Positions 8,715 through 17,060 of a stretch of DNA of 31,504 nucleotides are shown in pieces (within the stretch, counting starts at the first letter, position 1; each line of letters starts with the position of its first letter). The notes under the pieces are model-generated. The model was not told the origin of the DNA. It made no database searches and was given only the letters and a program-made list of their open reading frames with translations. Made by a program: the position numbers and the translations under genes. The DNA lies in the NCBI GenBank assembly GCA_910584865.1, contig CAJUCE010000024.1:50156-81659 (forward strand). The letters run 5' to 3'. This DNA comes from an uncultured Acetatifactor sp. Lineage in GTDB: Bacteria > Bacillota > Clostridia > Lachnospirales > Lachnospiraceae.

Positions 8715-10430
8715 CTACTCCACAGACATGATATAATAATATATAGGCTGCCCTCCGTATTGCAGTTCGATATCACAATCCGGATAATGCTCTGCAACCT
8801 GCCCGCGGAAATGCTCCGCTTCCTCTTCCTTTATATCGCTGCCATAATAAATACTGACGAGTTCGGAATCTTCCGTTACCATACCGGTTATCGTATCCTT
8901 GGCAACCTTACTGATATCGGCGCCTACAGCGAGAATACCCGAATCGCCGATTCCCATGAAATCACCTTTTCTGATTTCCTTGTCATCAATAACCGTATCG
9001 CGCACGGCGTAGGTGATTTCCCCGGTGCTGACATTTTTGATCTCACTGATCATATTTTCTTCGTTGGCATCAGCATCCAGATCCGGCACGAAATTGATTA
9101 CGGCTGTAATTCCCTGGGGAATGGTCTTGGTGGGAATCACAAGCAGTGTCTTCTCAGCCGTCAGTTCAGCCGCCTGATTTGCCGCCAGGATGATATTTTT
9201 ATTATTCGGCAGGATGAATATAGTCTCGGCATTCACTCTGTCCACAGCTTCCAGAATATCCGCTGTACTGGGATTCATCGTCTGGCCGCCTTCGATGATA
9301 TAGTCCACGCCCAGGCTCTTGAATATTTCATTCATGCCCTCGCCTACAGAGACTGCGATAAAACCGTATTTTTTCGGAGGAAGTTCTCCGGCATCAGCGG
9401 GTCTAGCCTCTTCTGCTTCAGGGGTGCTGTCTGCAGCCTGCACTTCCGCATTCCCTTTCGCAGACATTTTGAACAGCTTCTCCTGATGTTCCAGACGCAT
9501 ATTGTCGATTTTCATATTGGAAAGCGCGCCATACTTCAATGCCTTCTGGATAGCCAGACCGGGATCATTGGTATGTACGTGCACCTTCACGACATCCTCA
9601 TCCGCAACACACACAATGGAATCACCGATAGACTCAAGATATGTCTTGAAATCTATCTCTGCCTTGATGTTGAACGGTTTGTTCAGCATAATGATGAATT
9701 CCGTACAGTAACCGAACTTAATTTCTGCTTCGGCCTGCGCACGGATATTTCCGGATACAGCCCCCTGTACGGAACCGCTCTCTGCCTTAACAGTAAAATC
9801 TACTTTTTTACCCAAAAATACGTCAACTGCTCCTGAGAGTACCTCCACAAGTCCCTGACCGCCGGAATCCACCACACCAGCCTGCTTCAGAACAGGCAGC
9901 ATCTCCGGTGTCTGACTCAAAACATACCTGGTATGCTCCAGAATCGTGGTCAGAAATACCTCCATATCTTCCGCGCCGTCCTCCAATAAAGCCTTCGCCT
10001 TATCCGCGCCGCCTCTGGCAACCGTAAGAATCGTTCCCTCCTTGGGTTTCATCACGGCTTTATAGGCAGTCTCCACCGCCTTCTCAAATGCCTCCGTGAG
10101 CACGGGAATCGTTAGAATCTCCTCTTCCTTGATCCGCTTTGTAAAGCCGCGCAGCAGCTGTGACAAAATAACGCCAGAGTTCCCTCTCGCCCCGCGCAGA
10201 GAGCCGCTGGAAACAGCCTTGCACAGGCTTTGCATATCAATCCCATTCCCCAGCGCAGCTACTTCTCTCGCCGCAGACATGATGGTCATCGTCATATTTG
10301 TTCCTGTATCACCATCGGGAACGGGAAAAACATTCAATTCATTGATCCACTCTTTTTTGCTTTCCAAATTCTTCGCCCCGGCCAAGAACATCTTCGAAAG
10401 CATCTTAGCATCGATTTGTTGTATACTCAC
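8715..10430 (-). CDS. fakA: DAK2-domain protein YloV / fatty-acid kinase FakA-like
   Basis: 571 residues from a GTG at 10430, which has a near-perfect AAGGAGG seven bases upstream. The upstream ATG at 10451 would place that site inside the gene. The N-terminal DhaL-type nucleotide domain (to about residue 200) has NVFPVPDGDTGTNM, the Mg/ATP-binding aspartates, and GARGNSGVILSQ; VDSGGQGL follows. The C-terminal domain contains GYCTEF, HVHTNDPG and EGGQTMNPST. With a DegV/FakB partner it phosphorylates fatty acids. A stretch near residues 330-355 rich in Ala/Glu/Pro looks like a linker. It follows the Asp23 gene by 13 bases. Confidence 0.9.
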   Translation of the reverse strand: MSIQQIDAKMLSKMFLAGAKNLESKKEWINELNVFPVPDGDTGTNMTMTIMSAAREVAALGNGIDMQSLCKAVSSGSLRGARGNSGVILSQLLRGFTKRIKEEEILTIPVLTEAFEKAVETAYKAVMKPKEGTILTVARGGADKAKALLEDGAEDMEVFLTTILEHTRYVLSQTPEMLPVLKQAGVVDSGGQGLVEVLSGAVDVFLGKKVDFTVKAESGSVQGAVSGNIRAQAEAEIKFGYCTEFIIMLNKPFNIKAEIDFKTYLESIGDSIVCVADEDVVKVHVHTNDPGLAIQKALKYGALSNMKIDNMRLEHQEKLFKMSAKGNAEVQAADSTPEAEEARPADAGELPPKKYGFIAVSVGEGMNEIFKSLGVDYIIEGGQTMNPSTADILEAVDRVNAETIFILPNNKNIILAANQAAELTAEKTLLVIPTKTIPQGITAVINFVPDLDADANEENMISEIKNVSTGEITYAVRDTVIDDKEIRKGDFMGIGDSGILAVGADISKVAKDTITGMVTEDSELVSIYYGSDIKEEEAEHFRGQVAEHYPDCDIELQYGGQPIYYYIMSVE

Positions 10431-10443
10431 GATACAGTCCTCC

Positions 10444-10803
10444 TTAATCAATCACTCTGACACCATCTACATAGATGTTGATTTTCTCAATTTGTATACC
10501 GGTAAACTCTTCTACTTTATATTTCACATTGCTGATCAGATTATCCGTGACAGCCAGTATACTGACTCCGTAAGCGATGATAACATGAAAGTCGAGAATA
10601 AGTTTATTTTTCCTGAGCGTTACGCTGATACCCCTGGTAATGCTGTCTTTTTTGAGGAGCTTTACCAAACCATCCTTCACGCTGACACCAGCCATGCCGA
10701 CAATTCCGAAACACTCCACGGCAACACTTCCCGCATATTGAGCGATCACTTCATTGTGGACCACGATCTTTCCCATATGGGTATTCATAGAAGAACCTTT
10801 CAT
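10444..10803 (-). CDS. yloU: Asp23/Gls24 family protein (YloU-like)
   Basis: About 119 residues from ATG 10803 (MKGSSMNTHMGKIVVHNEV), with AAGGA nine bases upstream; in-frame ATGs at 10812 and 10851 are less well placed. The protein carries the typical Asp23 pattern VIAQYAG..AVECFGIVGMAG and a C-terminal INIYVDGVRV strand. Function is not settled; family members are envelope- or alkaline-stress-associated. It is followed at once by the FakA-like gene, as yloU-yloV in Bacillus, and is divergent from rpmB. Confidence 0.85.
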   Translation of the reverse strand: MKGSSMNTHMGKIVVHNEVIAQYAGSVAVECFGIVGMAGVSVKDGLVKLLKKDSITRGISVTLRKNKLILDFHVIIAYGVSILAVTDNLISNVKYKVEEFTGIQIEKINIYVDGVRVID

Positions 10804-11013
10804 TTCAACCATTCCTTCCCTTTTGAATTTTGGCGCAGTACATTTTTCCATATATACTTATTATTGTAACAGTTTTCCCTGAAAAAGGGAATATTAAATA
10901 TAAAATTAAAAAAAGATTTTTTTGCTTGCTTTTTCCATAAATTTCTGTTAATATACTAATGTTATGAATAAATCTTAAGCGTAAGAACACGCGCGTATCG
11001 AGGAGGTGTCAAG

Positions 11014-11199
11014 ATGGCTAAGTGTGATATTTGTGGGAAGGGCGTTCAGTTCGGTCATAATGTAAGCCATTCTAATAGAAAGACCAATGCAATGTGGAAA
11101 GCGAATGTCAAAAGGGTAAAATGTAAAGTAAACGGCGCTGCCAAGAGAATGCATGTCTGCACGAACTGCTTAAAGTCCGGCAAAGTAGAACGGGCTTAA
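11014..11199 (+). CDS. rpmB: 50S ribosomal protein L28
   Basis: 61 residues, full length. MAKCDICGKGVQFGHNVSHS and C-terminal HVCTNCLKSGKV carry the paired CxxC motifs of the zinc-binding L28 form. GGAGGTG lies six to seven bases before the ATG. It is a single-gene unit closed by a strong terminator at 11212-11250 and divergent from the Asp23 gene, as in Bacillus. Confidence 0.97.
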   Translation: MAKCDICGKGVQFGHNVSHSNRKTNAMWKANVKRVKCKVNGAAKRMHVCTNCLKSGKVERA

Positions 11200-11211
11200 G
11201 AATGCGGAAAG

Positions 11212-11250
11212 AGGAGCTGTCATACAATTCGTTTGTACAGCTCCTTTTTT
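11212..11250 (+). terminator. Rho-independent terminator of rpmB
   Basis: AGGAGCTGT pairs with ACAGCTCCT, with an inner ACAA/TTGT, a short bulge and a TTCGT loop, followed by TTTTTT. It begins 12 bases after the rpmB stop. Confidence 0.9.
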
Positions 11251-11279
11251 ATGCACACGGGCACCCAGAGGAAATATGC

Positions 11280-11390
11280 CAGCAGAGGCCGGCGAGTGCC
11301 CGGCGCGCGAGTAGGGGAAAGGCTTTTCCTCTACTCGATTGCACAGGCCCGCATATGATATCGCTGCTGACACGGCTGTCGGGCCGCGCG
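11280..11390. other. GC-rich folded intergenic segment between converging units
   Basis: Two strong inverted repeats lie here. One is a 13-bp stem (11308-11320 with 11325-11337, one G-U pair, GGCT loop). The other is GGCCCG/CGGGCC (11346-11351 with 11380-11385) with an inner GACA/TGTC hairpin. No credible ORF is present. It lies between the terminators of two convergent units, so it may be a small RNA, a repeat copy or inert spacer. Confidence 0.35.
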
Positions 11391-11422
11391 GCGAGTAACG
11401 GAGAAAGGCATTCTTCCGGAAC

Positions 11423-11458
11423 TCAAAAAGCCCAATGCTTTACCAAACATCGGACTTT
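11423..11458 (-). terminator. Rho-independent terminator of the ftsW-pbp-gerW run
   Basis: On minus an 11-bp stem AAAGTCCGATG/CATTGGGCTTT (two G-U pairs), ten-base loop, then a T run. It lies 17 bases after the stop of the small membrane protein, the last gene of the minus-strand run. Confidence 0.8.
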
Positions 11459-11474
11459 CAGAATAGACTTTCCT

Positions 11475-11675
11475 TCAGTCACCGCAGACACAGTTATATC
11501 CTACAAAAAGTAAGAGTGCAACAATGATCAGTCCTACCAGCCGATTATGGGTGAGCAGCATGATCAACATACCTATGGCGATGAAAAGGGCGGCCAGCCC
11601 TATGATTTTTTTCATGTTCATTTTGTCTGTGGCATGACACCCCGGCCCGGCCTGCCGCCTGCGCAGAAATGCCAT
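11475..11675 (-). CDS. Small membrane protein, unknown
   Basis: 66 residues: an N-terminal basic, Cys/His-containing stretch (RRRQAGPGCHATDK) and one or two closely spaced membrane segments (IIGLAALFIAIGMLIMLL; LVGLIIVALLLFVGY). GGAG lies five to six bases before ATG 11675. A shorter start at MNMKK (about 11621) is possible but lacks a ribosome site. A TATAAT at 11701-11706 on minus may give it its own promoter. Position after gerW and before a terminator supports it being real. No family recognised. Confidence 0.6.
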   Translation of the reverse strand: MAFLRRRQAGPGCHATDKMNMKKIIGLAALFIAIGMLIMLLTHNRLVGLIIVALLLFVGYNCVCGD

Positions 11676-11752
11676 TACATCTCCGCTATCTGATCACTCT
11701 ATTATATGCACACATCAAGTGAAAATATCCCTCTTTGACGCTGTTATCCTGT

Positions 11753-12190
11753 TTATTTCGCGGACTCTTCTTCCGGGAACGCAATATCTACCACCTCGTC
11801 ATCGGATATCTCCTCTTCCTTCGCGGATACCTCTTCATCCTTTGCCTTCGGTTTTGTAAATTTCTCGATCAGGTCAGGTACCATGTCCAAAACCTTGGTG
11901 ACTGCATCCTGGTTCTTAATATTGACCAGCTTTACCGCTCCGTTTCTGATCACAAGCACTGCGCTGGGCGTCATTTTCCCGCCCAGACCTCCTGCACCGG
12001 AAGCGGAATTCCTGGTACCGTTGCTGCCTGCCCCGGCGCCCACACCGAAGGAGACGTCCACAAGAGGCAAAATAATCGTATCCCCGATCTTGGTGGCTTC
12101 TCCTACCACGGTCTTCGTTGATAATACGGTATCCATTCCCTTCAGTAAAGACTCTACAACTCCCTGAAACTGATTCTCTTTCTCCGCCAT
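11753..12190 (-). CDS. gerW: GerW family sporulation protein (YtfJ)
   Basis: 145 residues from ATG 12190, with GGAGG just upstream. Characteristic features are FQGVVESLLKGMDTVLSTKT, the VVGEATKIGDTIILPLVDVS stretch, a glycine-rich loop (GVGAGAGSNGTRNSASGAGG) and KMTPSAVLVI. The C-terminal 30 residues are acidic. In Bacillus GerW is needed for germination with some germinants. Adjacent to a YtfI-like gene, as ytfI-ytfJ in Bacillus; indicates a sporulating host. Confidence 0.92.
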   Translation of the reverse strand: MAEKENQFQGVVESLLKGMDTVLSTKTVVGEATKIGDTIILPLVDVSFGVGAGAGSNGTRNSASGAGGLGGKMTPSAVLVIRNGAVKLVNIKNQDAVTKVLDMVPDLIEKFTKPKAKDEEVSAKEEEISDDEVVDIAFPEEESAK

Positions 12191-12217
12191 TTCTCCTCCA
12201 TTCCAAAGCCTTTGCAC

Positions 12218-13318
12218 CTAAACTGCCTTCTTCCCGGACATTTGTCTCATCGGAATCCTAGCCTTTCGGATCAGCAGCCGCAACCGCCTGTCCAAAGCCA
12301 TCCTACACAGATTCCACAGCAAAACAACTGCCGTAACATGACCGGATATGTCAAATTCCCCCTGAAAAACCGCTTTCTCAAAATCAGGTATGACATTTAC
12401 TTTGCTTCCCAGCATCGGCGAAACCATGCAGAATGCGCCGTAGAGATATCCCGTTGTATCCGGAGAACCCGTACCGAAACGGATATCTGCCCGAATATGT
12501 CTGGGCAGCACATTTTTCAGCATCTTTCCCGAGCGATTCCGCACGTCGGCCAAAAACTGTCTTGTCGTCTCTTCCTGCAAAAGCTCTAAGTAATATGATA
12601 TATTATCCCAAATCTTCTTTATTTTATCACAGATACTGCTGATTGTGTACTTTATCTTCTGAATTTTCTGTAAAATTTTTCCGGGTATCGAGATCGGTTC
12701 TTCGCAGGACTGCTTTTCTTCCGTATCCTTTCCGGCGTCCGTCTGCTGCTCCGAATCTGCTTTCCCTTCTCCTTCTCCGGCGTCCGCCCGTTCCCCGTCC
12801 ACCGTCATTTCCAATTCTACTACGGGAACCGCCTCTTTTGGAGTACCTGTTTTTGCGGATTCTTTTCTGAGCTCCGTCTGCTCTGCAGATTGCTCTTTCA
12901 GCCCCGAATTGCCTTTCTTCTCTTCGGCTTTTGCGGCATCCGCCGTTTTTTCCCCTTCATTTGTCTTTCCTTCCGCTTTCCCTGTCTTTTTCCGCCCTTT
13001 TCCTTTTGCGTTCCCGCTCCGGTTTTTGTCTTTCCCATTCGGAATTTCATCCGGCGGTATCTTGGTTTTGTATAAAGTGAACAAAAAGACCTTAGCCACA
13101 AGGTATCCCGGAACCGGGTAGTCACAGCGAACCCTCACCAGCCCCAACAGCCATCTGACTCTGGCGCTGACCCTGAATCCTTCCGCATCCTTCGCCCCGG
13201 ATATACGATAAGTAACGGGAACAAACAGCACCAACAACAAAAAAACCGCTGCTGCTGCCAGCAACACCAAAAGAACTATGCCGAATATGGAAAGGATCCG
13301 TAAAACGATCGTCAGCAT
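12218..13318 (-). CDS. DUF2953 membrane-associated protein (YtfI-like)
   Basis: 366 residues from ATG 13318, eight bases after AAAGGAG. One N-terminal membrane helix (residues 2-35) is followed by the DUF2953-like VPVTYRISG and VRWLLGLVRVR. Then comes a long low-complexity, Lys/Glu/Ala-rich linker (about residues 95-215), unusual in size. A C-terminal part carries RFGTGSPDTTGYLYG, typical of the family. It immediately precedes gerW, and in Bacillus ytfI pairs with ytfJ. The start overlaps the end of the upstream gene by seven bases, suggesting coupled translation. Confidence 0.8.
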   Translation of the reverse strand: MLTIVLRILSIFGIVLLVLLAAAAVFLLLVLFVPVTYRISGAKDAEGFRVSARVRWLLGLVRVRCDYPVPGYLVAKVFLFTLYKTKIPPDEIPNGKDKNRSGNAKGKGRKKTGKAEGKTNEGEKTADAAKAEEKKGNSGLKEQSAEQTELRKESAKTGTPKEAVPVVELEMTVDGERADAGEGEGKADSEQQTDAGKDTEEKQSCEEPISIPGKILQKIQKIKYTISSICDKIKKIWDNISYYLELLQEETTRQFLADVRNRSGKMLKNVLPRHIRADIRFGTGSPDTTGYLYGAFCMVSPMLGSKVNVIPDFEKAVFQGEFDISGHVTAVVLLWNLCRMALDRRLRLLIRKARIPMRQMSGKKAV

Positions 13319-13635
13319 CTCAAATACTCCTTTAACGAACATTCTCCCCTCGCCGAAAGGCATTCTTCCACAATTGCAGTCACCAGTTCGAAAGCTTCTT
13401 CCTGATTTCCTGCAATCCCTACCACATATGGCGGATATTTTACATAATAGCTCCAATCCAGCTGCTTTGCAGGGTAAATTTCCAGCTGATCATGTGCATT
13501 CCTGGACAATGCAATCAGAAATACACCAGAAAAGCGGGGGGAGTTCTTGAGTCTTTTCTTTATTTTGTCCAAATTTTTCCTTTTGATGCTTTCACTCAGA
13601 TACAATTGAGGATGGTATGCAATTTCAAGAGCCAT
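13312..13635 (-). CDS. Conserved-looking hypothetical protein
   Basis: 107 residues (MALEIAYHPQLYLSESIKRK ... CSLKEYLRC). Predicted soluble and basic, with alternating strands and helices and no transmembrane segment. No family recognised. Its last codons overlap the start of the YtfI-like gene by seven bases and it lies 41 bases after the NUDIX gene, so it is embedded in the operon and very probably translated. Confidence 0.65.
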   Translation of the reverse strand: MALEIAYHPQLYLSESIKRKNLDKIKKRLKNSPRFSGVFLIALSRNAHDQLEIYPAKQLDWSYYVKYPPYVVGIAGNQEEAFELVTAIVEECLSARGECSLKEYLRC

Positions 13636-13676
13636 TTGAGGATTCCTTTACCTTCATTTTAACACAGCCGAAAATA

Positions 13677-14129
13677 CTAATAGTACTTCCGGCTGCCCCA
13701 TAGATTACTTTTTTTCAGTTCCAGATATTCATCGTATGCTCTTTCCAGGATTTGTTTCTCATTTGCAAATTTCAACAGATGATACGCCTCATGATACTTA
13801 TAAAAACCTGAATCCAAAAAAAATTCTTCCTTTTGTGGTTTGCTGTAATAGCTGTCGGCCATCATCAGATACCAGTGAACTTCCTTCTCCACCGTATCCT
13901 CGGGTACATTAAATGTATACTCGCTCTTCCCGATATATTTAATGATGGTAGCCTTCGCTCCCGATTCTTCCAGCACTTCCCGCAGTGCAGTATCCTTAAA
14001 TTCCTCTCCCTGCTCTACCGTGCCTTTCGGCAAGACCCATCCCTCATACTTATTCTTGTAATTCTTGTACAAAAGAAGGATTTTCCCACGAAATATTACC
14101 ACACCACCACAGCTTGTTGCTTCCAGCAT
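13677..14129 (-). CDS. NUDIX hydrolase
   Basis: 150 residues with a complete Nudix box: G at the start of GTVEQGEE, then E, then REVLEESGA, fitting G-x5-E-x7-REUxEExGU. The preceding WVLPKGTVE is typical of diadenosine-polyphosphate or nucleotide-phosphate pyrophosphatases. Exact substrate cannot be read from sequence. AGGAGG lies seven bases before ATG 14129. It sits between the PBP gene and the small unknown gene on the same strand. Confidence 0.9.
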   Translation of the reverse strand: MLEATSCGGVVIFRGKILLLYKNYKNKYEGWVLPKGTVEQGEEFKDTALREVLEESGAKATIIKYIGKSEYTFNVPEDTVEKEVHWYLMMADSYYSKPQKEEFFLDSGFYKYHEAYHLLKFANEKQILERAYDEYLELKKSNLWGSRKYY

Positions 14130-14211
14130 TGCAATTCCTCCTGACTGGTGTGCCTCAATTTGATAAAGTAATTACAACTAGTATAGTCCAATCTTCCGGG
14201 AAGTGCAATAC

Positions 14212-15714
14212 TTATTTTTTCTCATTAAAATATGCATCAAAAATTCTTCTGGCAATGGGCACCGCATAGTCGCCGCCACTTCCTGCCCCCTCCACAATAA
14301 TGGTAACACAGACTTCCGGTTCCTCTGCCGGCGCATATCCTGTAAACCAGGCATGGCTGTCCCCCTGATCATTGTATTCTGCAGAACCTGTCTTCCCGGC
14401 TGCCGAATAGGATTGCCCGGAAAGCTTTCTCGCGGTGCCCCCTTCCACGACTGCCGTCATTAATTCCTTCAAAACCGCCGACTCCTCAGGACTGATCAAT
14501 TGCCCGTAGCTGTCCGGCGAAAAAGATTTTATTACCTTTCCGGCGTCATTTTCCACACGGTCAATCACATAGGGTTTCATCAGTTCGCCCCCGTTTGCGA
14601 TGGCACTGGTTATCATATTCAGGTGAATGGGCGTAATTTGAGTTTTGCCCTGCCCTATGGAAGTCTGCATCATTTCATCCGTAGTACTGCTGTCGGATAT
14701 GGTTATATTGCTTTTATTGTAAGAAAGCGTCAATGGAAGCGGCTGATCAAACAGCAGTTCCTCCAATGTCTCCCGAAAAAGTTCCCGATCCAGCCCCATC
14801 CCGATATTGGCAAAGGAAGAATTGCAGGATTTCGCAAATGACCGTTCAAAATCCACCTGACCATGGCTTGACCCATGATAGCAGTTGATCCTGCTGCCGT
14901 TTGCCGTAAAAGATCCCGAACACTGGAAGGAATACTGATTGTAGGTATCGGGATTCTCCCGGATATATTCCAGCGCAGTGATCACCTTAAAGGTGGATCC
15001 CGGCGGATACAGACCCTGTGTGGCACGGTTTAAGAGCACGGAGCTGTTTTCATTCTCGATCAGAGAATCCCAGATCTGACCGATCTCATTTGGATCAAAA
15101 TCCGGATGCGACACCATGGCCAGGATCTTGCCCGTGGAAACCTCCGTAACCACAACGGCTCCTTTGTAAATATTGAGCTGGTCGTTTGCCACCTCCTGAA
15201 TCTGCACATCCAACGTAGTCCACACATTATCTCCGGGATTTTTTACGCCTGCCACATCATTGGCCGCTTTATTGCTCAAAGACGTATTGGTATTGATCAG
15301 ATAATAATTGGCCAATGCTTCCACTCCCATACGTCCCTGTGTGGAATATCCCACGATATGGGCAAAAAGATCCCCGAAGGGATATACCCTGGTCTCCGCT
15401 TCTCCCTCTCCCAGCACCGTTTCGGCCAGAACCTCTCCGTCTCTGGAATAAATGCTGCCTCTGTAATTACGGGACAATAATATTTCCTGTCGGGAATTAT
15501 AACTGTTATTGATCATATCCTGCTCACTGGTAGCAGTAAAATACCCCAGATATCCGATCAAAACAGCAAATATCGCTGCAAAAAACACACCTGTCACGAT
15601 AATCTCCCGCCTGTTATCGCTCCTGCGGGTATGTTCCCTTTTCCGGTTTCCGTTTTTCTGCTGTTTTCCGGGGACTGTCTTTTCTTCTTCCAGTCGGCCG
15701 TTTGCTTCCGGCAT
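14212..15714 (-). CDS. Class B penicillin-binding protein (PBP2/PbpA-like transpeptidase)
   Basis: 500 residues: a basic cytoplasmic tail (1-37), one membrane anchor (about 38-60), a dimerisation-type domain, then the transpeptidase with S240-TFK243, S296-CN and K441-TG. It cross-links peptidoglycan outside the membrane with the SEDA glycosyltransferase encoded just upstream. Length and simple architecture resemble the PbpA partners of RodA/FtsW-like proteins. ATG 15714 has AAGGGGG eight bases upstream. This start gives an unusually long 101-base overlap with the SEDA gene; GTG 15597 would remove the overlap and leave almost no cytoplasmic tail. Confidence 0.92.
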   Translation of the reverse strand: MPEANGRLEEEKTVPGKQQKNGNRKREHTRRSDNRREIIVTGVFFAAIFAVLIGYLGYFTATSEQDMINNSYNSRQEILLSRNYRGSIYSRDGEVLAETVLGEGEAETRVYPFGDLFAHIVGYSTQGRMGVEALANYYLINTNTSLSNKAANDVAGVKNPGDNVWTTLDVQIQEVANDQLNIYKGAVVVTEVSTGKILAMVSHPDFDPNEIGQIWDSLIENENSSVLLNRATQGLYPPGSTFKVITALEYIRENPDTYNQYSFQCSGSFTANGSRINCYHGSSHGQVDFERSFAKSCNSSFANIGMGLDRELFRETLEELLFDQPLPLTLSYNKSNITISDSSTTDEMMQTSIGQGKTQITPIHLNMITSAIANGGELMKPYVIDRVENDAGKVIKSFSPDSYGQLISPEESAVLKELMTAVVEGGTARKLSGQSYSAAGKTGSAEYNDQGDSHAWFTGYAPAEEPEVCVTIIVEGAGSGGDYAVPIARRIFDAYFNEKK

Positions 15715-17023
15715 TATGCTTTCCCCCTTCCTGCTGTAATCGAATATAGATTCCCTGGATCATAAAAAACATAATCATCGTCGTCATGACGGAACTGCCA
15801 CCGTAGCTGATGAAAGGCAATGTCACTCCCGTCAGCGGAATCAGCTTGATCCCGCCGCCCACGGTCAGGAATATCTGAAAGATATACATGATTGCAATTC
15901 CGTATACAATAAGCTGGTAAAACCGGTCTCTGATCTGTACGGCAATTTTAAGCATTTCCCCGAAACAGACCAGAATCACCAGGATCACACATATTCCGAA
16001 AATCACTCCCAATTCTTCACATACGGAGGAAAAGATAAAATCCGCCTCCACATAGGGAATCGCCGCCGGGTTCCCCTGAGACAGGCCCATTCCGAACCAG
16101 TTTCCGCTTCCGATGGCAAAAAGCGACTGGGTTATGGCATATCCCTTGGTATCAATATAGGTCCACGGGTCCAGCCAGGAGACCACCCTGTTTCTCACAT
16201 GGGAAAAGATCTTTAACGCCAGCCAGGCCGCTCCGCTTCCGCCCACGGCGCCTGCCGCCAGATAGAGATAATTTCTCGTGGCAGCAAACACCATAAATAC
16301 ATAACCGACAAAAAAAATCAGCGCACTGCCCAAATCCTTCGACACCACCAGCACGATCACATGCAGGCCGGCCACAGCCGCCGTCAATGCCACTCTCGGG
16401 AAAGTCGTATTCTCCCACAGCGCCGCGGCCAGGAAGAACAGGAAAATCAACTTCACAAATTCCGACGGCTGGAAAGTCACACCCTTCAGCGTAAAAGATA
16501 TCTTGGAACCATGGGTCACCTCTCCCAGAATCAGCACAATACTAAGCAGCGCTACTCCTACTCCGGCATAGGCCCAGGTGAGTTTTTTCAAAAAACGCAC
16601 TTTGGACAAAATCAGCGGAATGAACAGGGCCACAGCCAGGGACACCAGCACAATAATATACTGTCTGACAGCTTTTTTAAACGAAAGTCTGGAAATAACG
16701 CACAATCCGATTCCCAGCAGCATACACATATTGTTCAACAGCAGTCTGTTTACCTTATCGTATACCACAGGCACCATAAAAGCAACAGCCATCAAAAAAG
16801 CCTGCACAAATACATAGTAAAATACGTATTGCATGTCTTTGGTTACAAGCGCCAGATCGGCAAACATTAGCAGCTGAATGGAAAGCAGCAGGAGATTTTG
16901 CAGCCAGTATACGGCTTTTTTCTTTCCGATCCTGTCAAACAGACACGCAAAACTACATAAGGTATAGATTGCCATGAATGCAGCAATTGCATATTTAGAT
17001 AATTCTGTAATATATTCCCGCAT
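15614..17023 (-). CDS. SEDA peptidoglycan polymerase (FtsW/RodA/SpoVE family)
   Basis: 469 residues with about ten to twelve membrane helices. Family motifs include FQPSEFVKL and GGSSVMTTM after LPFISYGGSS near the end. The enzyme polymerises lipid II into glycan strands with a class B PBP, here the next gene. The C-terminal ~45 residues are very basic (Arg/Lys-rich) and are encoded in the stretch shared with the PBP start in another frame. AAGGA precedes ATG 17023 and the gene follows the U32 gene by 37 bases. FtsW, RodA or SpoVE identity cannot be fixed from the window. Confidence 0.9.
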   Translation of the reverse strand: MREYITELSKYAIAAFMAIYTLCSFACLFDRIGKKKAVYWLQNLLLLSIQLLMFADLALVTKDMQYVFYYVFVQAFLMAVAFMVPVVYDKVNRLLLNNMCMLLGIGLCVISRLSFKKAVRQYIIVLVSLAVALFIPLILSKVRFLKKLTWAYAGVGVALLSIVLILGEVTHGSKISFTLKGVTFQPSEFVKLIFLFFLAAALWENTTFPRVALTAAVAGLHVIVLVVSKDLGSALIFFVGYVFMVFAATRNYLYLAAGAVGGSGAAWLALKIFSHVRNRVVSWLDPWTYIDTKGYAITQSLFAIGSGNWFGMGLSQGNPAAIPYVEADFIFSSVCEELGVIFGICVILVILVCFGEMLKIAVQIRDRFYQLIVYGIAIMYIFQIFLTVGGGIKLIPLTGVTLPFISYGGSSVMTTMIMFFMIQGIYIRLQQEGGKHNAGSKRPTGRRKDSPRKTAEKRKPEKGTYPQER

Positions 17024-17060
17024 GATCGATCATTCCTTTATCCATTTGTGGGCGCCGGGC

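Noticed and set aside
8760..9836. Long plus-strand ORF (358 codons)
   Set aside because: Antisense shadow of the FakA-like gene, His/Phe/Ile-rich with no domain resemblance.
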